DNA of 64,000 nucleotides from Methylococcaceae bacterium UBA975 (GCA_002292375.1 DBBV01000012.1:1-64000); one strand, 5' to 3'. Shown: positions 17,492 to 26,912, counted from the first letter of the stretch. The notes: a model not told the origin generated them from the letters alone. Translations and numbers: made by a program.

Positions 17492-18892
17492 TCATTTAAT
17501 TCCTGCGGGTATGGTTTGGCTGGTTGCACCGACACACACGGTTTTCACATTGACGAATTCACGTATGCCAAAATGTGACAACTCGCGACCATAGCCACTT
17601 TGTTTGATTCCACCGAATGGCAACAGCGGGTCCGAACGCACAAAATCATTCACCACACAGGTTCCGGCCTCTAACTGATGCGTCGCGATTTTCTTCGCCT
17701 TTTCAATATCACGACTAAACACAGCAGCACCCAGGCCAAACACGGAATCATTTGCCAGTTTAATGGCGCTTGCCTCATCGCTTACGGGAATAATGCAGGC
17801 AACTGGTCCGAACAGTTCTTCACGGAAAGCTGGCATATTACTGGTTACACCCGTCAACAATGTTGCAGGGTAGTAACTGCCATCTCCCTCTGGAATCTTT
17901 CCACCAAGCAGGCAGGTCGCTCCCATGGTAATGCTGGCATCTACCTGTCGTTGCAGCTCTGCGCGTAAATCAGGGCGCGCCAAAGGTCCCAACAGGGTGT
18001 ATTCCTGTTCAGGATCAGTGGCTACATAAGCAGCCAATTCTTTCGCTACCAGCGATTCGAATTCTTTCACCACCGCCGCTTCGACGATCAGGCGTTTTGC
18101 GGCGATACACGATTGCCCCGCGTTATTCATCCGGCTTTGCACACAAAGGCGTGCAGCCAGCGGCAGATCGGCATCCTTCAGCACTAGATAAGCGTCATTA
18201 CCGCCTAACTCCAAAAGGCTCTTCTTTAAAGCCTTTCCCGCAGCACTTGCAACTGCCGAACCGGCAGGCGCACTTCCGGTTAAGGTCACTGCGCTGATGG
18301 CGGGATTTTTAACGATAGCCTCAACCCGTGTACTCTCTATAAGCAAGGTTTTGAACAAGCCAGCAGGAAAGCCCGCAGCCATGAATACGGCTTCGATTGC
18401 AAGCGCGCAGCCACTGACATTACTCGCGTGTTTTAGCAGCCCTGCATTTCCTGCCATCAACGCCGGAGCAGCGAAACGAATGACTTGCCAAAAAGGGAAG
18501 TTCCACGGCATGACTGCCAGAATGACGCCCAGTGGTTCGAAGGCGACAAAGCTTTCGCTGTTTGACGTTTGCACCGATTCGACAGCCAAATAATCTCGCG
18601 CATGGTCTGCATAGTGGTCGCAAGCCTGCGCGCTCTTCTCAATTTCAGCAATAGCCTGTTTCACAGGCTTGCCCATTTCGCGTGAAATCAGCAAAGCATA
18701 TTGCTGCTTGTTGTTCCGCAAGATGTTGGCCGCCTTTTTCATGCAGGCGGTTCGATGGTACGGGTCTGAATGACGCCAATCTTCGAACGCAGTCACTGCC
18801 TTGTCGATGGCTTCTTTCACCTCTGCATCGCTAAGTGTAGGATACGTTTTAATGGATTGCCCATTGGCGGGATTGATCGAGTCGAGTTTCAT
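17492..18892 (-). CDS. aldehyde dehydrogenase, succinate-semialdehyde dehydrogenase-like
   Basis: A 466-residue ALDH. The catalytic Cys is in NNAGQSCIAAKRL and the general-base Glu in KSLLELGGNDAYLVL; the NAD-binding TLTGSAPAGSAVA and the C-terminal LPFGGIKQSGYGREL are also intact. The opening DSINPANGQSIKTYP and the DHYADHARDYLA segment resemble the short Sad/YneI-type succinate-semialdehyde dehydrogenases more than GabD. Oxidising an aldehyde such as succinate semialdehyde to the acid would feed the TCA cycle next to the neighbouring fumarase, but the substrate is inferred. It is 20 bp downstream of fumC on the same strand, so the two are probably co-transcribed. Confidence 0.88.
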   Translation of the reverse strand: MKLDSINPANGQSIKTYPTLSDAEVKEAIDKAVTAFEDWRHSDPYHRTACMKKAANILRNNKQQYALLISREMGKPVKQAIAEIEKSAQACDHYADHARDYLAVESVQTSNSESFVAFEPLGVILAVMPWNFPFWQVIRFAAPALMAGNAGLLKHASNVSGCALAIEAVFMAAGFPAGLFKTLLIESTRVEAIVKNPAISAVTLTGSAPAGSAVASAAGKALKKSLLELGGNDAYLVLKDADLPLAARLCVQSRMNNAGQSCIAAKRLIVEAAVVKEFESLVAKELAAYVATDPEQEYTLLGPLARPDLRAELQRQVDASITMGATCLLGGKIPEGDGSYYPATLLTGVTSNMPAFREELFGPVACIIPVSDEASAIKLANDSVFGLGAAVFSRDIEKAKKIATHQLEAGTCVVNDFVRSDPLLPFGGIKQSGYGRELSHFGIREFVNVKTVCVGATSQTIPAGIK

Positions 18893-18912
18893 AGTGTTAT
18901 CCGAATATTAGC

Positions 18913-20316
18913 TTATCGATTAGGGCCCAGCATGTGCTGGGCTTGTACGTGCTGGTCAAACGCTGCTTCGCTTAAAAACCCCAGTTCTGATACGGCCTGT
19001 TTCAGGCTGATATTTTTTTGATGTGCATACTTAGCTGCCTCAGCCGCATTGTCGTAGCCAATATGCGGAGTAAGGGCGGTTACCAACATAAGTGAATTTT
19101 CCAGGTAGTATTCCAGCTTATCTGTGTTGGCTTCGATGCCCTCCAGACAATGGGTCTGAAAACTTGTCATGGCGTCAACCAGCAGGTGCATCGATTCCAG
19201 TAGCGTGGTGATAATGAGCGGCTTGTAGACATTTAACTGAAACTGGCCCTGGCTGTTAGCCATCGTTACCGCCGTGTTGTTCGCCATCACGCGAATACAG
19301 ACCATCGTGAGTGCTTCCACCTGAGTCGGGTTTACCTTGCCCGGCATAATTGAGCTGCCAGGTTCGTTAGCGGGAATGGTGATCTCCCCTAAACCGCAGC
19401 GCGGGCCAGAATTCATCAAGCGAACATCGCTGGCCATTTTGTACAGCGAACTGGCTAGCAGCGATAGTTGATTATGTAGAGTCACCAGCACGTCATGGGC
19501 GGCCAGTTGGCTAAACTTGTTATCGGCTTCCGTAAAGCTGAATCCAGATAAGGTGTTGATTTCATCGATAACGCTTGCTGGCCACGCTCTGCTGCTATTG
19601 AGGCCCGTTCCCACTGCAGTACCCCCTATGGCCAACGTGGCAACGGCCGGGGCAGTCGCCGCTAGCTGTTGGCGAACAAAGTCCACTTGCCAGTTGTAGG
19701 CAGCAAATTCTTGCCCGAGCGTCACTGGTGTTGCATCCATCATATGGGTGCGGCCTATTTTTAAGGTGTCTTTAAATTGATCAGCTTTCCGCCCCAACGC
19801 CTTTCCCAATTGTGTCAAGGCAGGCAACAACTGTTGTTGCAAAACGCGCGTTGCAGTGACATGCATCACCGTGGGAAACACATCATTGGAGGATTGTGAC
19901 AAATTAACGTGATCATTCGGATGAACAGGGGACTTACTGCCGAGCTCACTCCCCGCTGCTCGGTTGGCGATGTTGGCAAGCACCTCGTTCACGTTCATAT
20001 TAGTCTGAGTGCCGCTGCCGGTTTGCCAAATTGACAAGGGGAACTGGTCGTCATACTGGCCAATGCTGATCGAGTCACATGCCAATTGAATGAGTTCTGC
20101 AATTGTCGACTCGAGATGACCTAGTTTGTTATTGGCAATGGCAGCCGCTTTTTTCACCAGCACAAAGTCGTGAATAAATTCTATGGAAAATGATTGATCG
20201 CCGATCGCAAAAAATTGAAGTGAGCGCTGCGTTTGTGCTCCCCATAGTTTATCTGCAGCTACCTGAATGCTGCCCTGACTATCTGTTTCGTTGCGAAATT
20301 TCGCTTCGTCATTCAT
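18913..20316 (-). CDS. fumC: class II fumarate hydratase
   Basis: A 467-residue iron-independent fumarase of the fumarase/aspartase superfamily. The signature GSSIMPGKVNPTQVEAL lies near residue 315, with the substrate-binding regions GSGTQTNMNVNEV (about 95-110) and GRTHMMDATPV (about 185). Length matches E. coli FumC. It converts fumarate to malate in the cytoplasm; aspartase is unlikely given the FumC-like NVNEVLANIA and C-terminal AEAAKYA context. It is transcribed together with the downstream ALDH. A second fumarase elsewhere cannot be excluded. Confidence 0.93.
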   Translation of the reverse strand: MNDEAKFRNETDSQGSIQVAADKLWGAQTQRSLQFFAIGDQSFSIEFIHDFVLVKKAAAIANNKLGHLESTIAELIQLACDSISIGQYDDQFPLSIWQTGSGTQTNMNVNEVLANIANRAAGSELGSKSPVHPNDHVNLSQSSNDVFPTVMHVTATRVLQQQLLPALTQLGKALGRKADQFKDTLKIGRTHMMDATPVTLGQEFAAYNWQVDFVRQQLAATAPAVATLAIGGTAVGTGLNSSRAWPASVIDEINTLSGFSFTEADNKFSQLAAHDVLVTLHNQLSLLASSLYKMASDVRLMNSGPRCGLGEITIPANEPGSSIMPGKVNPTQVEALTMVCIRVMANNTAVTMANSQGQFQLNVYKPLIITTLLESMHLLVDAMTSFQTHCLEGIEANTDKLEYYLENSLMLVTALTPHIGYDNAAEAAKYAHQKNISLKQAVSELGFLSEAAFDQHVQAQHMLGPNR

Positions 20317-20732
20317 GTGTTCTTCCCATGGAGATGCAGAATTTAAACAAGCAACTAATTTTTATACCGTTTTCTTCATTCTGAAGGCTGACCTACTGCA
20401 TGATGACACAGTAAAAGGCGTTAGAGTGATTAAAGTTCGACCAGTTTTGGCTGTCGTCGTTGAGAAGTTTAATTATGCCTAAGCTATGAGTACGGCTTTT
20501 TAAAGCGTGTTTGTTCACTCCGTTCATCCCAACACCAATCGTTTCAGGTAAGTTCCCACCGGAAAACTCGATAATACAGAATCATCGGCCGTGGCGTGCA
20601 GCCTATGAAACCAATAGGGTCGATTTTGACAGTTCAGGCAATTACGAATAGTTTTTTTACGGCTCATCTGACAGAAACAAACATTAATGCTTTTGCTTAG
20701 GATTGTTTAGTAGTAAGCTCAAATAAAAAAAC
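20317..20732. other. gene-free stretch upstream of fumC and the IS4 remnant
   Basis: About 415 bp without a gene I can support. It must contain the leftward fumC promoter, but no convincing hexamer pair stands out. A short rightward frame ending near 20482 has no ribosome-binding site and overlaps the start of fumC on the other strand. Confidence 0.45.
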
Positions 20733-21464
20733 ATGGAAGGGGATCAATGGCATGGAAATAAAGCCGAAAACTACCGTTACATCAAAAGCCTTATACGGCG
20801 TGATTTCATCCTATCCTTTTCCGCTAATAAACCAAATCAGCACAGCACGACACGTAAATCAATGGAGTCTGACCCCATTGATTTTTTTGATAAGGGTTAT
20901 GCCGACTACACATGGCATAACCAATTGACGAGTAAAGGGATATTCTGGGTAACTCGAATACGGGGTAATGCAACGTATCGTGTATTAAAAAGAAAAGTCG
21001 TCGATAAGTCACAAGGGGTTAGCAGTGACCAGGTTATTGAGTACACGTCTAATCGTTCTAAAAAAAATAACTTGAGACCGGTCAGGCGAGTCGGTATTTA
21101 TGATGCGCAAACGAACAAACATTATGTCTTCATCACCAACCATTTTGACTGGTCAGCAAAGACCATCGCGGCTATTTATAAACAGCGCTGGCAAGTTGAG
21201 TTGTTCTTTAAATGGGTTAAGCAAAACCTCAAGATTAAGGCCTTTATTGGCACTACCGATAATGCGGTGATGACACAAGTGATGGTGGCTTTGTGTGTTT
21301 ATCTAATACTGGCTTACCTTAAGTTTCAAGCGAGGATTGGACAAAGCCTCCAGCAAATGAGTCGACTTATTCACCTGAATTTGTTTGCCAGGCGAGACCT
21401 GATAGAGCTATTTAAACCCCCACCTGATCGAGAAATAATCTCGCCTCAATTGGTGCTGTTATGA
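20733..21464 (+). pseudogene. truncated IS4-family transposase
   Basis: From about 20886 the frame reads FDKGYADYTWHNQLTSKGIF, then FWVTRIRGNATYRVL and later YKQRWQVELFFKWVKQNLKIK. These are the second catalytic Asp region and the YREK-type Glu region of IS4/DDE_Tnp_1 transposases. The N-terminal third with the first catalytic Asp is missing. It is replaced by about 50 unrelated residues, and the switch falls at a short palindrome (20856-20884). The C-terminus looks complete. No terminal inverted repeats of an intact element are seen. The product would be inactive. Confidence 0.85.
20856..20884. repeat. palindrome at the left edge of the IS4 remnant
   Basis: AAATCAATGG and CCATTGATTT are perfect 10-bp inverted repeats around a 9-nt loop, AGTCTGACC. 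The right part, with the loop, recurs at 21490-21510 as a direct repeat (20 of 21 positions identical). It marks the exact point where transposase homology begins. Confidence 0.85.
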
Positions 21465-21489
21465 AAATTAAAATAAGTGGGACAGCAGA

Positions 21490-21510
21490 GAGTCTGACCC
21501 TATTGATTTT
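21490..21510. repeat. direct repeat at the right edge of the IS4 remnant
   Basis: GAGTCTGACCCTATTGATTT plus one T repeats 20865-20885 with a single C/T difference. Directly after it, ATTGATTT recurs twice more in tandem (21502-21527). Together with the left copy it brackets the transposase fragment at a distance of 625 bp. Confidence 0.8.
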
Positions 21511-21728
21511 CATTGATTTCATTGATTAAAAAAAAGGGGGGCAGAAGCTAACGCTCCTGTCGTCTAGTATTTATTAATACGGAACGCTGTTGCCTAATGC
21601 TTTTGGATAAATTATGATTTCAGCAAGTCCGCAACCTTGTAAGCGTGCAAATTATCTGGTAATCAAGGTGTTCTAGCGGCCGTGTGAAATGGATTTATGC
21701 GAGAAAATTACGCCACGGGAGGCAGCGA

Positions 21729-23150
21729 ATGTCAGATATTCAGTCAAAAAAAACGCAATCAAGACTTGGTAAACACGCGGTGGTTATTGGCGGCAGTATT
21801 GCAGGCCTACTCACTGCACGGGTGCTCTCCGATTACTTTGATACTGTCACCATCTTCGACTCGGATACGCCGCCCGAACAAGTCGGGCCGCGCAAGGGGG
21901 TTCCTCAAGGAAATCACATACACACCCTGATGCCGGGTGGAACCAGTGTGATACGCAAGTATTTTCCCAAGATCCACGACGATTTAATCGCTGCTGGCGC
22001 TGAATATGGCGACCCGATGCTCGATTGGCGTGTGTACTTCGGAGGCAGATGGACACCGCGGGTTGCGAGCGGCCTAGAAAGCTACATGATGTCCCGCCCC
22101 TTGCTGGAAGCGATGGTGCGCAAGCATACATTGGCCCTTGCAAACGTGGAACTGCGTGTCGCAACGCCTGTTGCTGGCTTGGTCAGTAACGAGTCAAAGA
22201 CCGTTGTTACCGGCGTCACGTTGAGAAAAACAGGTGAGACAATCGACGCGGATTTTGTTGCGGATGTTAGCGGCCGTGGTTCGCAGTCATCCACCTGGCT
22301 GGAACAACTGGGCTTTGCAGCGCCAGCCTCTGTTATGGTTGGTGTGGATGTTGGCTATGTCACTTTTCTGGTCGAGGAACCGGCTGGTTATCAGCGTGAC
22401 TGGAGCATGATATATACCACCCAAGATATTCCTAATAGTACTCGAGGTGGCGGCATTTTTTGTATTGAAGAGGGTCGCTGGATGGTAACTGCCCAGGGCT
22501 ACCATAAAGATCACGCACCGACGGACTGGCCTGACTTTCTGGCCTATCTCAAGGACCACCGTTTTCCGGATATTTATGAAACAGTGAAAGACTTGCAGCC
22601 GCTCGGCGAGGCAAAGAAATACGGCTACGCGACCTATTTGCGACGCCGATATGAAACACTACCAAAGTTTCCGGAACAATATGTCGTATTGGGTGATGCT
22701 ATCTGCAGCTTGAACCCAATTTACGGTCAAGGCATGACGGTGGCCTCCAAAGAAGCAGAATATTTGGATGTTTGTCTGCGTAAATGCGTGGAAAACGACA
22801 GCATTGAAGGTTTTGCGCTACCGTTTTTTAAGGGAGCTGCAAAATTTGTTGATGCAGCCTGGGATGCCATTACCGTTGAAGATTTTCGCTACCCTCAAAC
22901 ACGCGGTAAACGCCCGATGGGCTATCGATTGGCAAAATGGTTGAATGGCAAATTTATGGATCTGTCAGGTTACGATAAGCCGTTTGCAATAGCGTTTTTC
23001 AAAGTGATAAGTTTAGCGGAGCCGCCGAAGTCAATATTAACCTTTAAATACCTACTCAAGGCAGCTGTTGCTAAAAAAACAGTTTGTAAGCAATCCCCTG
23101 CAGCTAACATCCTTGTGACTGGAGATAGTAAAGGGGGCGGTGAAGCGTAA
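21729..23150 (+). CDS. FAD-dependent monooxygenase/hydroxylase family protein
   Basis: A 473-residue flavoprotein. It has the dinucleotide motif HAVVIGGSIAGLLTARVLSD near residue 17, then GVPQGNHIHTLMPGG, and the second FAD motif YVVLGDAICSLNPIYGQGM near 335. This is the pattern of the PHBH/2-polyprenyl-6-methoxyphenol hydroxylase and squalene-epoxidase-like superfamily. The substrate cannot be inferred. I chose ATG 21729, preceded by GGGAGG at 21717-21722, rather than an ATG 15 codons upstream. No partner genes adjoin it; the IS4 remnant lies directly upstream and a 250-bp gap follows, so it may be acquired. Confidence 0.85.
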   Translation: MSDIQSKKTQSRLGKHAVVIGGSIAGLLTARVLSDYFDTVTIFDSDTPPEQVGPRKGVPQGNHIHTLMPGGTSVIRKYFPKIHDDLIAAGAEYGDPMLDWRVYFGGRWTPRVASGLESYMMSRPLLEAMVRKHTLALANVELRVATPVAGLVSNESKTVVTGVTLRKTGETIDADFVADVSGRGSQSSTWLEQLGFAAPASVMVGVDVGYVTFLVEEPAGYQRDWSMIYTTQDIPNSTRGGGIFCIEEGRWMVTAQGYHKDHAPTDWPDFLAYLKDHRFPDIYETVKDLQPLGEAKKYGYATYLRRRYETLPKFPEQYVVLGDAICSLNPIYGQGMTVASKEAEYLDVCLRKCVENDSIEGFALPFFKGAAKFVDAAWDAITVEDFRYPQTRGKRPMGYRLAKWLNGKFMDLSGYDKPFAIAFFKVISLAEPPKSILTFKYLLKAAVAKKTVCKQSPAANILVTGDSKGGGEA

Positions 23151-23362
23151 AACCTGTAGAAAAAAGAGCTTAAATATGGGTTAAGCTTATTTAATTAAGG
23201 TAAGCGAAGAAGACACTGTCAAGGCCTTGTGATGAGATGTAGCACAAAAGATCAAGAGGTCAGCCAGCTTGATCTCGTAACTGAACGTAGGACTTTCCCC
23301 AAAATAAATAAGCACTAAAACCTAACTTAAAAAGCGTTATAAAAATCAGCAGATTAGTTGTT
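23151..23362. other. gene-free stretch with an 8-bp inverted repeat
   Basis: No gene seen. AGATCAAG (23249-23256) pairs with CTTGATCT (23268-23275) over an 11-nt loop. There is no T run after it, so it is not a clear terminator. The stretch ends at the start of the direct repeat described next. Confidence 0.45.
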
Positions 23363-23441
23363 TAATTTTTCTGCGCTCACAGGCGGATTTTGCTACGCTG
23401 CTTGTATGTACAGTACTGGTTTAATTCACACAAACAAAATC
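23363..23441 (+). repeat. 79-bp imperfect direct repeat, copy 1 (upstream of ydbH)
   Basis: Aligns without gaps to 26913-26991 with 60 of 79 positions identical by hand. The best-conserved core is CTGCGCT.ACAGGC.GATTTTG and TACGCT. It includes a TGnTACGCT extended -10-like box (23391-23399) and an ATG at 23406 in exactly the position of the addB-like start codon in copy 2. Homology stops about 12 codons into the addB-like gene. Confidence 0.75.
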
Positions 23442-23498
23442 CCCTTTGGCTATAACGGCTTATCCGCGTTTAATTTATTGGCTGGGTTTAACGCTTGA
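23406..23498 (+). CDS. 30-residue ORF at copy 1 of the repeat (leader peptide or relic)
   Basis: ATG to TGA encoding MYSTGLIHTNKIPFGYNGLS plus 10 further residues. Its first residues resemble the start of the downstream nuclease (M..T.L.H..K in both), so it may be a relic of a duplicated gene start. There is no ribosome-binding site; if the extended -10 box is real, transcription would start at or next to the ATG. The TGA overlaps TTG 23495, a possible alternative start of ydbH, which would allow translational coupling. Weakly supported as a real protein. Confidence 0.35.
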   Translation: MYSTGLIHTNKIPFGYNGLSAFNLLAGFNA

Positions 23499-23503
23499 CC
23501 CCC

Positions 23504-26275
23504 ATGCTTAAAAACCGAACCACCGCTTTATTTTTTGGCGTATTAATCCTTTTGCCAATCCTACTGCTTGGGATATACCTTGCGATTCCTATGATCGCTG
23601 AAGCCTTGCTTAAAAAGACCTTTAATGAGCACGGGATTGAGCTGATTGAATTACAGATGCCTCGTCCGTCGTTTAATGAGCTGACGACAAAAAATATTCG
23701 GCTGCAATCACTGGCTTTTAGGCTTAAGGATAAGACGGAGATTGATATTCGTGGGGTGCGGTTTAGCTTAGAGGATAATGTTCCCTATAGCGTGACCGTG
23801 TCATCCATTGCGGTTAAACGCGCGTCTGTTGAAAGCACCGAACCGGTAGAAGAGTTCGATTTATTAACGTTGTTACCGGCGGCTTTAATGCAAGATTTAC
23901 CGGCGGTGCGTTTGTTGGTGCAATCGCTCGTGTTGGACTCGCCAGCGATTAAACTGGATAAGCTTACGCTTGATGTTGCAGCGGCTAAAATAACCGCCAC
24001 AGCGCATTTAAGCAGTCTGGCGCAGGCTGATAGCCATCAATTAGTAACGCCATTTTTAAATACGGATATTACCTTGGGTCTATCGGCTGATAACACAATA
24101 GACCTTCAAATTATTGGTGCGAATTCAGCGCCCTTGCTGGGTGTTGAATTAAGCCTGACGACGAAAGAGGACAAGTTGCACGGCGCGTTAACGGTTAGTC
24201 ACACCTTGGCGAATATCGAGTGGCCGATGAGTAATGGCGAAAGCTTGCTCGTGCAAAACAGCCAATTAAACAGTCGGCTAAACGTTTCCTTACCCGTTAA
24301 ACAGCGAATAACTGGCGATGGCTTATCTCAATTGTTGATACAAGGTGATTTACAACACAAGGCGCGGATCAGTTTTGCTAAGGCCTTGGGCGATACCCAG
24401 CTAAGAAGTAATGCTACGTTAGACGCGTCGCTTGATCAGGGGCAATGGCGTGTGAGCTTAGCGCAGGAAAAAGCGCCGTTTGTACTGGTAAAAGGGCGGC
24501 TTGCCCGTGCTTTTTACCCGGCCTTTAATAAAAAGGAAGATATAAAGAGCGATAAAAAGAGCAATCAAAAGGCCGATCAAACAGACACGCTGCTGGCGAC
24601 TATTAATAAACCGCTAGTTATCAAGGGCTCGCTGTCTGCCGACGCGGCGATGTCGATTGACGCGGGTGATTTAGCCTTGAGTTATTTGGAAGGCAATAAA
24701 CAGCTGATTGATTTACGCCTGTCTGACCCTGATGTAACTACATCGGAACGCGGTGAGGATAAGACAAACCGCTTAACGCTGTATAGCAAACTAGCGATTG
24801 ATAAGCTTGGCGAGCGATTGGGCTTAAGCGGGTTTTCGCTAGAGTCGATTAAAGGCGTTATAAATAGCCGGGTAAGTTTACAAGGCGGTAATCTGCTGCT
24901 TGAACCCTTGGCAAAAAGCCGTATGGACTTGAGTCAGGTTCGTTTTAATGATTATTACGCAAATGCGTTGGCGCTGGATATTCCGCCACAGCGCATTAAG
25001 CTTGATTTAGATACGCTAACCTTAAGCAAGATAACCTTTGGCTTAAACGGCAAGGGGCTGGTGTTAAACGAGACCAGTATTAAGACATTGGCGCTGCAAA
25101 ACAGCGTGTCGTTTAAGGCCAGTCAACTGCTGCTTGATACCACGACAGCGGCGATGAACGCAGAGGTATCAGGTGCCAAGCACTATATTCCGCCGTTAAT
25201 CGCAAAAGCAACCATCCAATTAGATAAGGCGGCCATTAAAAGCGCGTCGATTAAACTGGCGAATAGTTGCAATGACCCTTTGTTAAACGCCAACTGGCGA
25301 GCGGTTAAAAAGAAGGCGGAGCTGGAAATACAGTGGCAGCAAACGTTTTCGCACACTAAAACGTTGCGTCAGTGGTTGAATACCTCGGTGATTCCCATCG
25401 ACTTTACGCAGGGCACCTTTGCTGGGCAGCTGATCGTTGATGTTGATGACAATAAAACAAAAATAACAACCCTGGACGTATCGCTGAAAGATATTCAAGG
25501 CATTAATGCGCTGGGCACATTTAAAGGAGTTCAGCTGCGGTTAAGCTCACCTTTGCGACGATCAACACAATACGAGAGCGTTAAGTTTGATAACTTACGG
25601 GCATCATTGGAGGGTACGGTGGCTGAATTAAATATGGGGGTTAAACTGAGCGAGCTTGCGTTTGACAGTGTTGTTTATGACAGGGCTGGTGATTGGCACG
25701 TCAAACTACCCGTGATGACGGCCAAGGTGTTTTCCGGCGGCATGGCGATTCGTGATGCGGAGTTTAATGTCAATCAAGCGATTCAACTCGACGTGTTGTT
25801 AGATCAAATCGATTTGTCCGCGCTGGTTAAAACCCAGCAAGTGGATGGGCTGCACACCACGGGCAAGATGTCGGGTCATATTCCTATTCGTTATGCAAAC
25901 GGGCAAGTGCAGGTGTTAGACGGTGAGATGCGCAGCGTAGACAATGGACAAATTCGCTATTCAACCGCATTGAGTAAGAGCGGCAATTTAAATCAGCAAC
26001 TGAAGCTAACGCTTGATGTATTAGAAAACTTTAACTACAGCTCGCTGAATAGCAAAATCGTTTACGATGCGGATACGCTGTTGTTGAAGTCATCCATCGT
26101 GGGTAAAAACCCGGATATTAAAAATGGCCAGACGATTAATTTAAACTTGAACACCGAAGTAGGATTAAAAGGCGCGATTGAAGTAATGCGGATACAATCG
26201 GGAATAGATTCTAGAATAGAAAAATTTGTGGCGTCAAAAGCGGCGCCAAACAATAAGCAATACTTTTGCCAATAA
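23504..26275 (+). CDS. ydbH: YdbH family AsmA-like intermembrane protein
   Basis: About 923 residues. One N-terminal transmembrane anchor (TALFFGVLILLPILLLGIYL) is followed by a very long repetitive beta-strand region typical of AsmA-like bridge proteins. The C-terminal LDQIDLSALVKTQQVDGLHT and TGKMSGHIPIRYANGQVQVLDGEM fit the YdbH (DUF748-like, formerly dicarboxylate-transport annotated) family. In E. coli YdbH is one of three AsmA-like proteins redundant with TamB and YhdP in moving phospholipids to the outer membrane. ATG 23504 is chosen; TTG 23495 is an alternative. Followed by ynbE and ydbL, as in E. coli. Confidence 0.88.
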   Translation: MLKNRTTALFFGVLILLPILLLGIYLAIPMIAEALLKKTFNEHGIELIELQMPRPSFNELTTKNIRLQSLAFRLKDKTEIDIRGVRFSLEDNVPYSVTVSSIAVKRASVESTEPVEEFDLLTLLPAALMQDLPAVRLLVQSLVLDSPAIKLDKLTLDVAAAKITATAHLSSLAQADSHQLVTPFLNTDITLGLSADNTIDLQIIGANSAPLLGVELSLTTKEDKLHGALTVSHTLANIEWPMSNGESLLVQNSQLNSRLNVSLPVKQRITGDGLSQLLIQGDLQHKARISFAKALGDTQLRSNATLDASLDQGQWRVSLAQEKAPFVLVKGRLARAFYPAFNKKEDIKSDKKSNQKADQTDTLLATINKPLVIKGSLSADAAMSIDAGDLALSYLEGNKQLIDLRLSDPDVTTSERGEDKTNRLTLYSKLAIDKLGERLGLSGFSLESIKGVINSRVSLQGGNLLLEPLAKSRMDLSQVRFNDYYANALALDIPPQRIKLDLDTLTLSKITFGLNGKGLVLNETSIKTLALQNSVSFKASQLLLDTTTAAMNAEVSGAKHYIPPLIAKATIQLDKAAIKSASIKLANSCNDPLLNANWRAVKKKAELEIQWQQTFSHTKTLRQWLNTSVIPIDFTQGTFAGQLIVDVDDNKTKITTLDVSLKDIQGINALGTFKGVQLRLSSPLRRSTQYESVKFDNLRASLEGTVAELNMGVKLSELAFDSVVYDRAGDWHVKLPVMTAKVFSGGMAIRDAEFNVNQAIQLDVLLDQIDLSALVKTQQVDGLHTTGKMSGHIPIRYANGQVQVLDGEMRSVDNGQIRYSTALSKSGNLNQQLKLTLDVLENFNYSSLNSKIVYDADTLLLKSSIVGKNPDIKNGQTINLNLNTEVGLKGAIEVMRIQSGIDSRIEKFVASKAAPNNKQYFCQ

Positions 26276-26289
26276 AATTAGGAGCTTGT

Positions 26290-26493
26290 ATGAATAAAAT
26301 ATTGCGTGTAGCAGGCCTTACGGGCGTATGTTGGGTGCTGATATCCAGCATCGGCTGTACCCCAACGGTTAGAGTTGAGGCATCGGACAAGCCGATTACG
26401 ATCAATTTAAATGTAAAAATTGAACATGAGATTAGAGTGAAGGTTGATAAAGAACTCGACTCGATATTATCTGAAAATTCAGGCTTATTTTAA
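26290..26493 (+). CDS. ynbE: YnbE-like outer-membrane lipoprotein
   Basis: A 67-residue lipoprotein: signal segment with lipobox SSIGC, then PTVRVEASDKPITINLNVKIEHEIRVKVDKELD, the YnbE family pattern. TAGGAG lies at a good distance before ATG 26290; a longer frame from 26266 overlaps ydbH and lacks this site. In E. coli YnbE completes the YdbH bridge at the outer membrane by adding beta strands to it. Order and spacing to ydbH and ydbL are conserved. Confidence 0.9.
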   Translation: MNKILRVAGLTGVCWVLISSIGCTPTVRVEASDKPITINLNVKIEHEIRVKVDKELDSILSENSGLF

Positions 26494-26504
26494 GGAGCGC
26501 TAGA

Positions 26505-26834
26505 ATGAAATATTTACTAAGTTTATGTGCCGTTTTATTGATCACTGTATCCAGCGCTGCTTTTGCTTTGGACTTACAAGTCGCCAAAGATAAAGGTTTA
26601 GTTGGCGAAACGCCATCGGGTTATTTAGCTGCGCCTAGCGATAAGGCATCTGCTGAGGTCAACGCCTTGATACAAGACATAAATGCCCAGCGTAAAGTGA
26701 AATACATCGAAATCGCAGCCAAAGTGGGCAAGTCACTAGACATTGTCGAGCAACTGGCTGGCCAAAAGGCGATTGAAAAAACCGAAGCAGGTCGATTGGT
26801 TCAACTAGCGGATGGCTCGTGGGTAAAAAAATAG
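26505..26834 (+). CDS. ydbL: YdbL-like periplasmic protein (DUF1318)
   Basis: A 109-residue secreted protein with a signal peptide ending in SAAFA. The DUF1318 motif follows: LDLQVAKDKGLVGETPSGYL, VNALIQDINAQRKVKYIEIA, then the C-terminal LVQLADGSWVKK. A strong AAGGAG site precedes the ATG. YdbL is thought to regulate the YdbH-YnbE interaction in the periplasm. Last gene of the three-gene operon. A 6-bp inverted repeat (26857-26871) follows, but without a T run. Confidence 0.92.
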   Translation: MKYLLSLCAVLLITVSSAAFALDLQVAKDKGLVGETPSGYLAAPSDKASAEVNALIQDINAQRKVKYIEIAAKVGKSLDIVEQLAGQKAIEKTEAGRLVQLADGSWVKK

Positions 26835-26912
26835 TACCCAGTTAAACTTTGCCGAATAGCCGATACGGCTAAAACTCAAAAAAATAAAGGCAAAACGTGT
26901 GGGTGAGAGGCG

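Noticed and set aside
20291..20482. A 63-codon rightward frame ending VRPVLAVVVEKFNYA
   Set aside because: The end looks protein-like, but the beginning overlaps fumC antisense, there is no ribosome-binding site, and I recognise no family.
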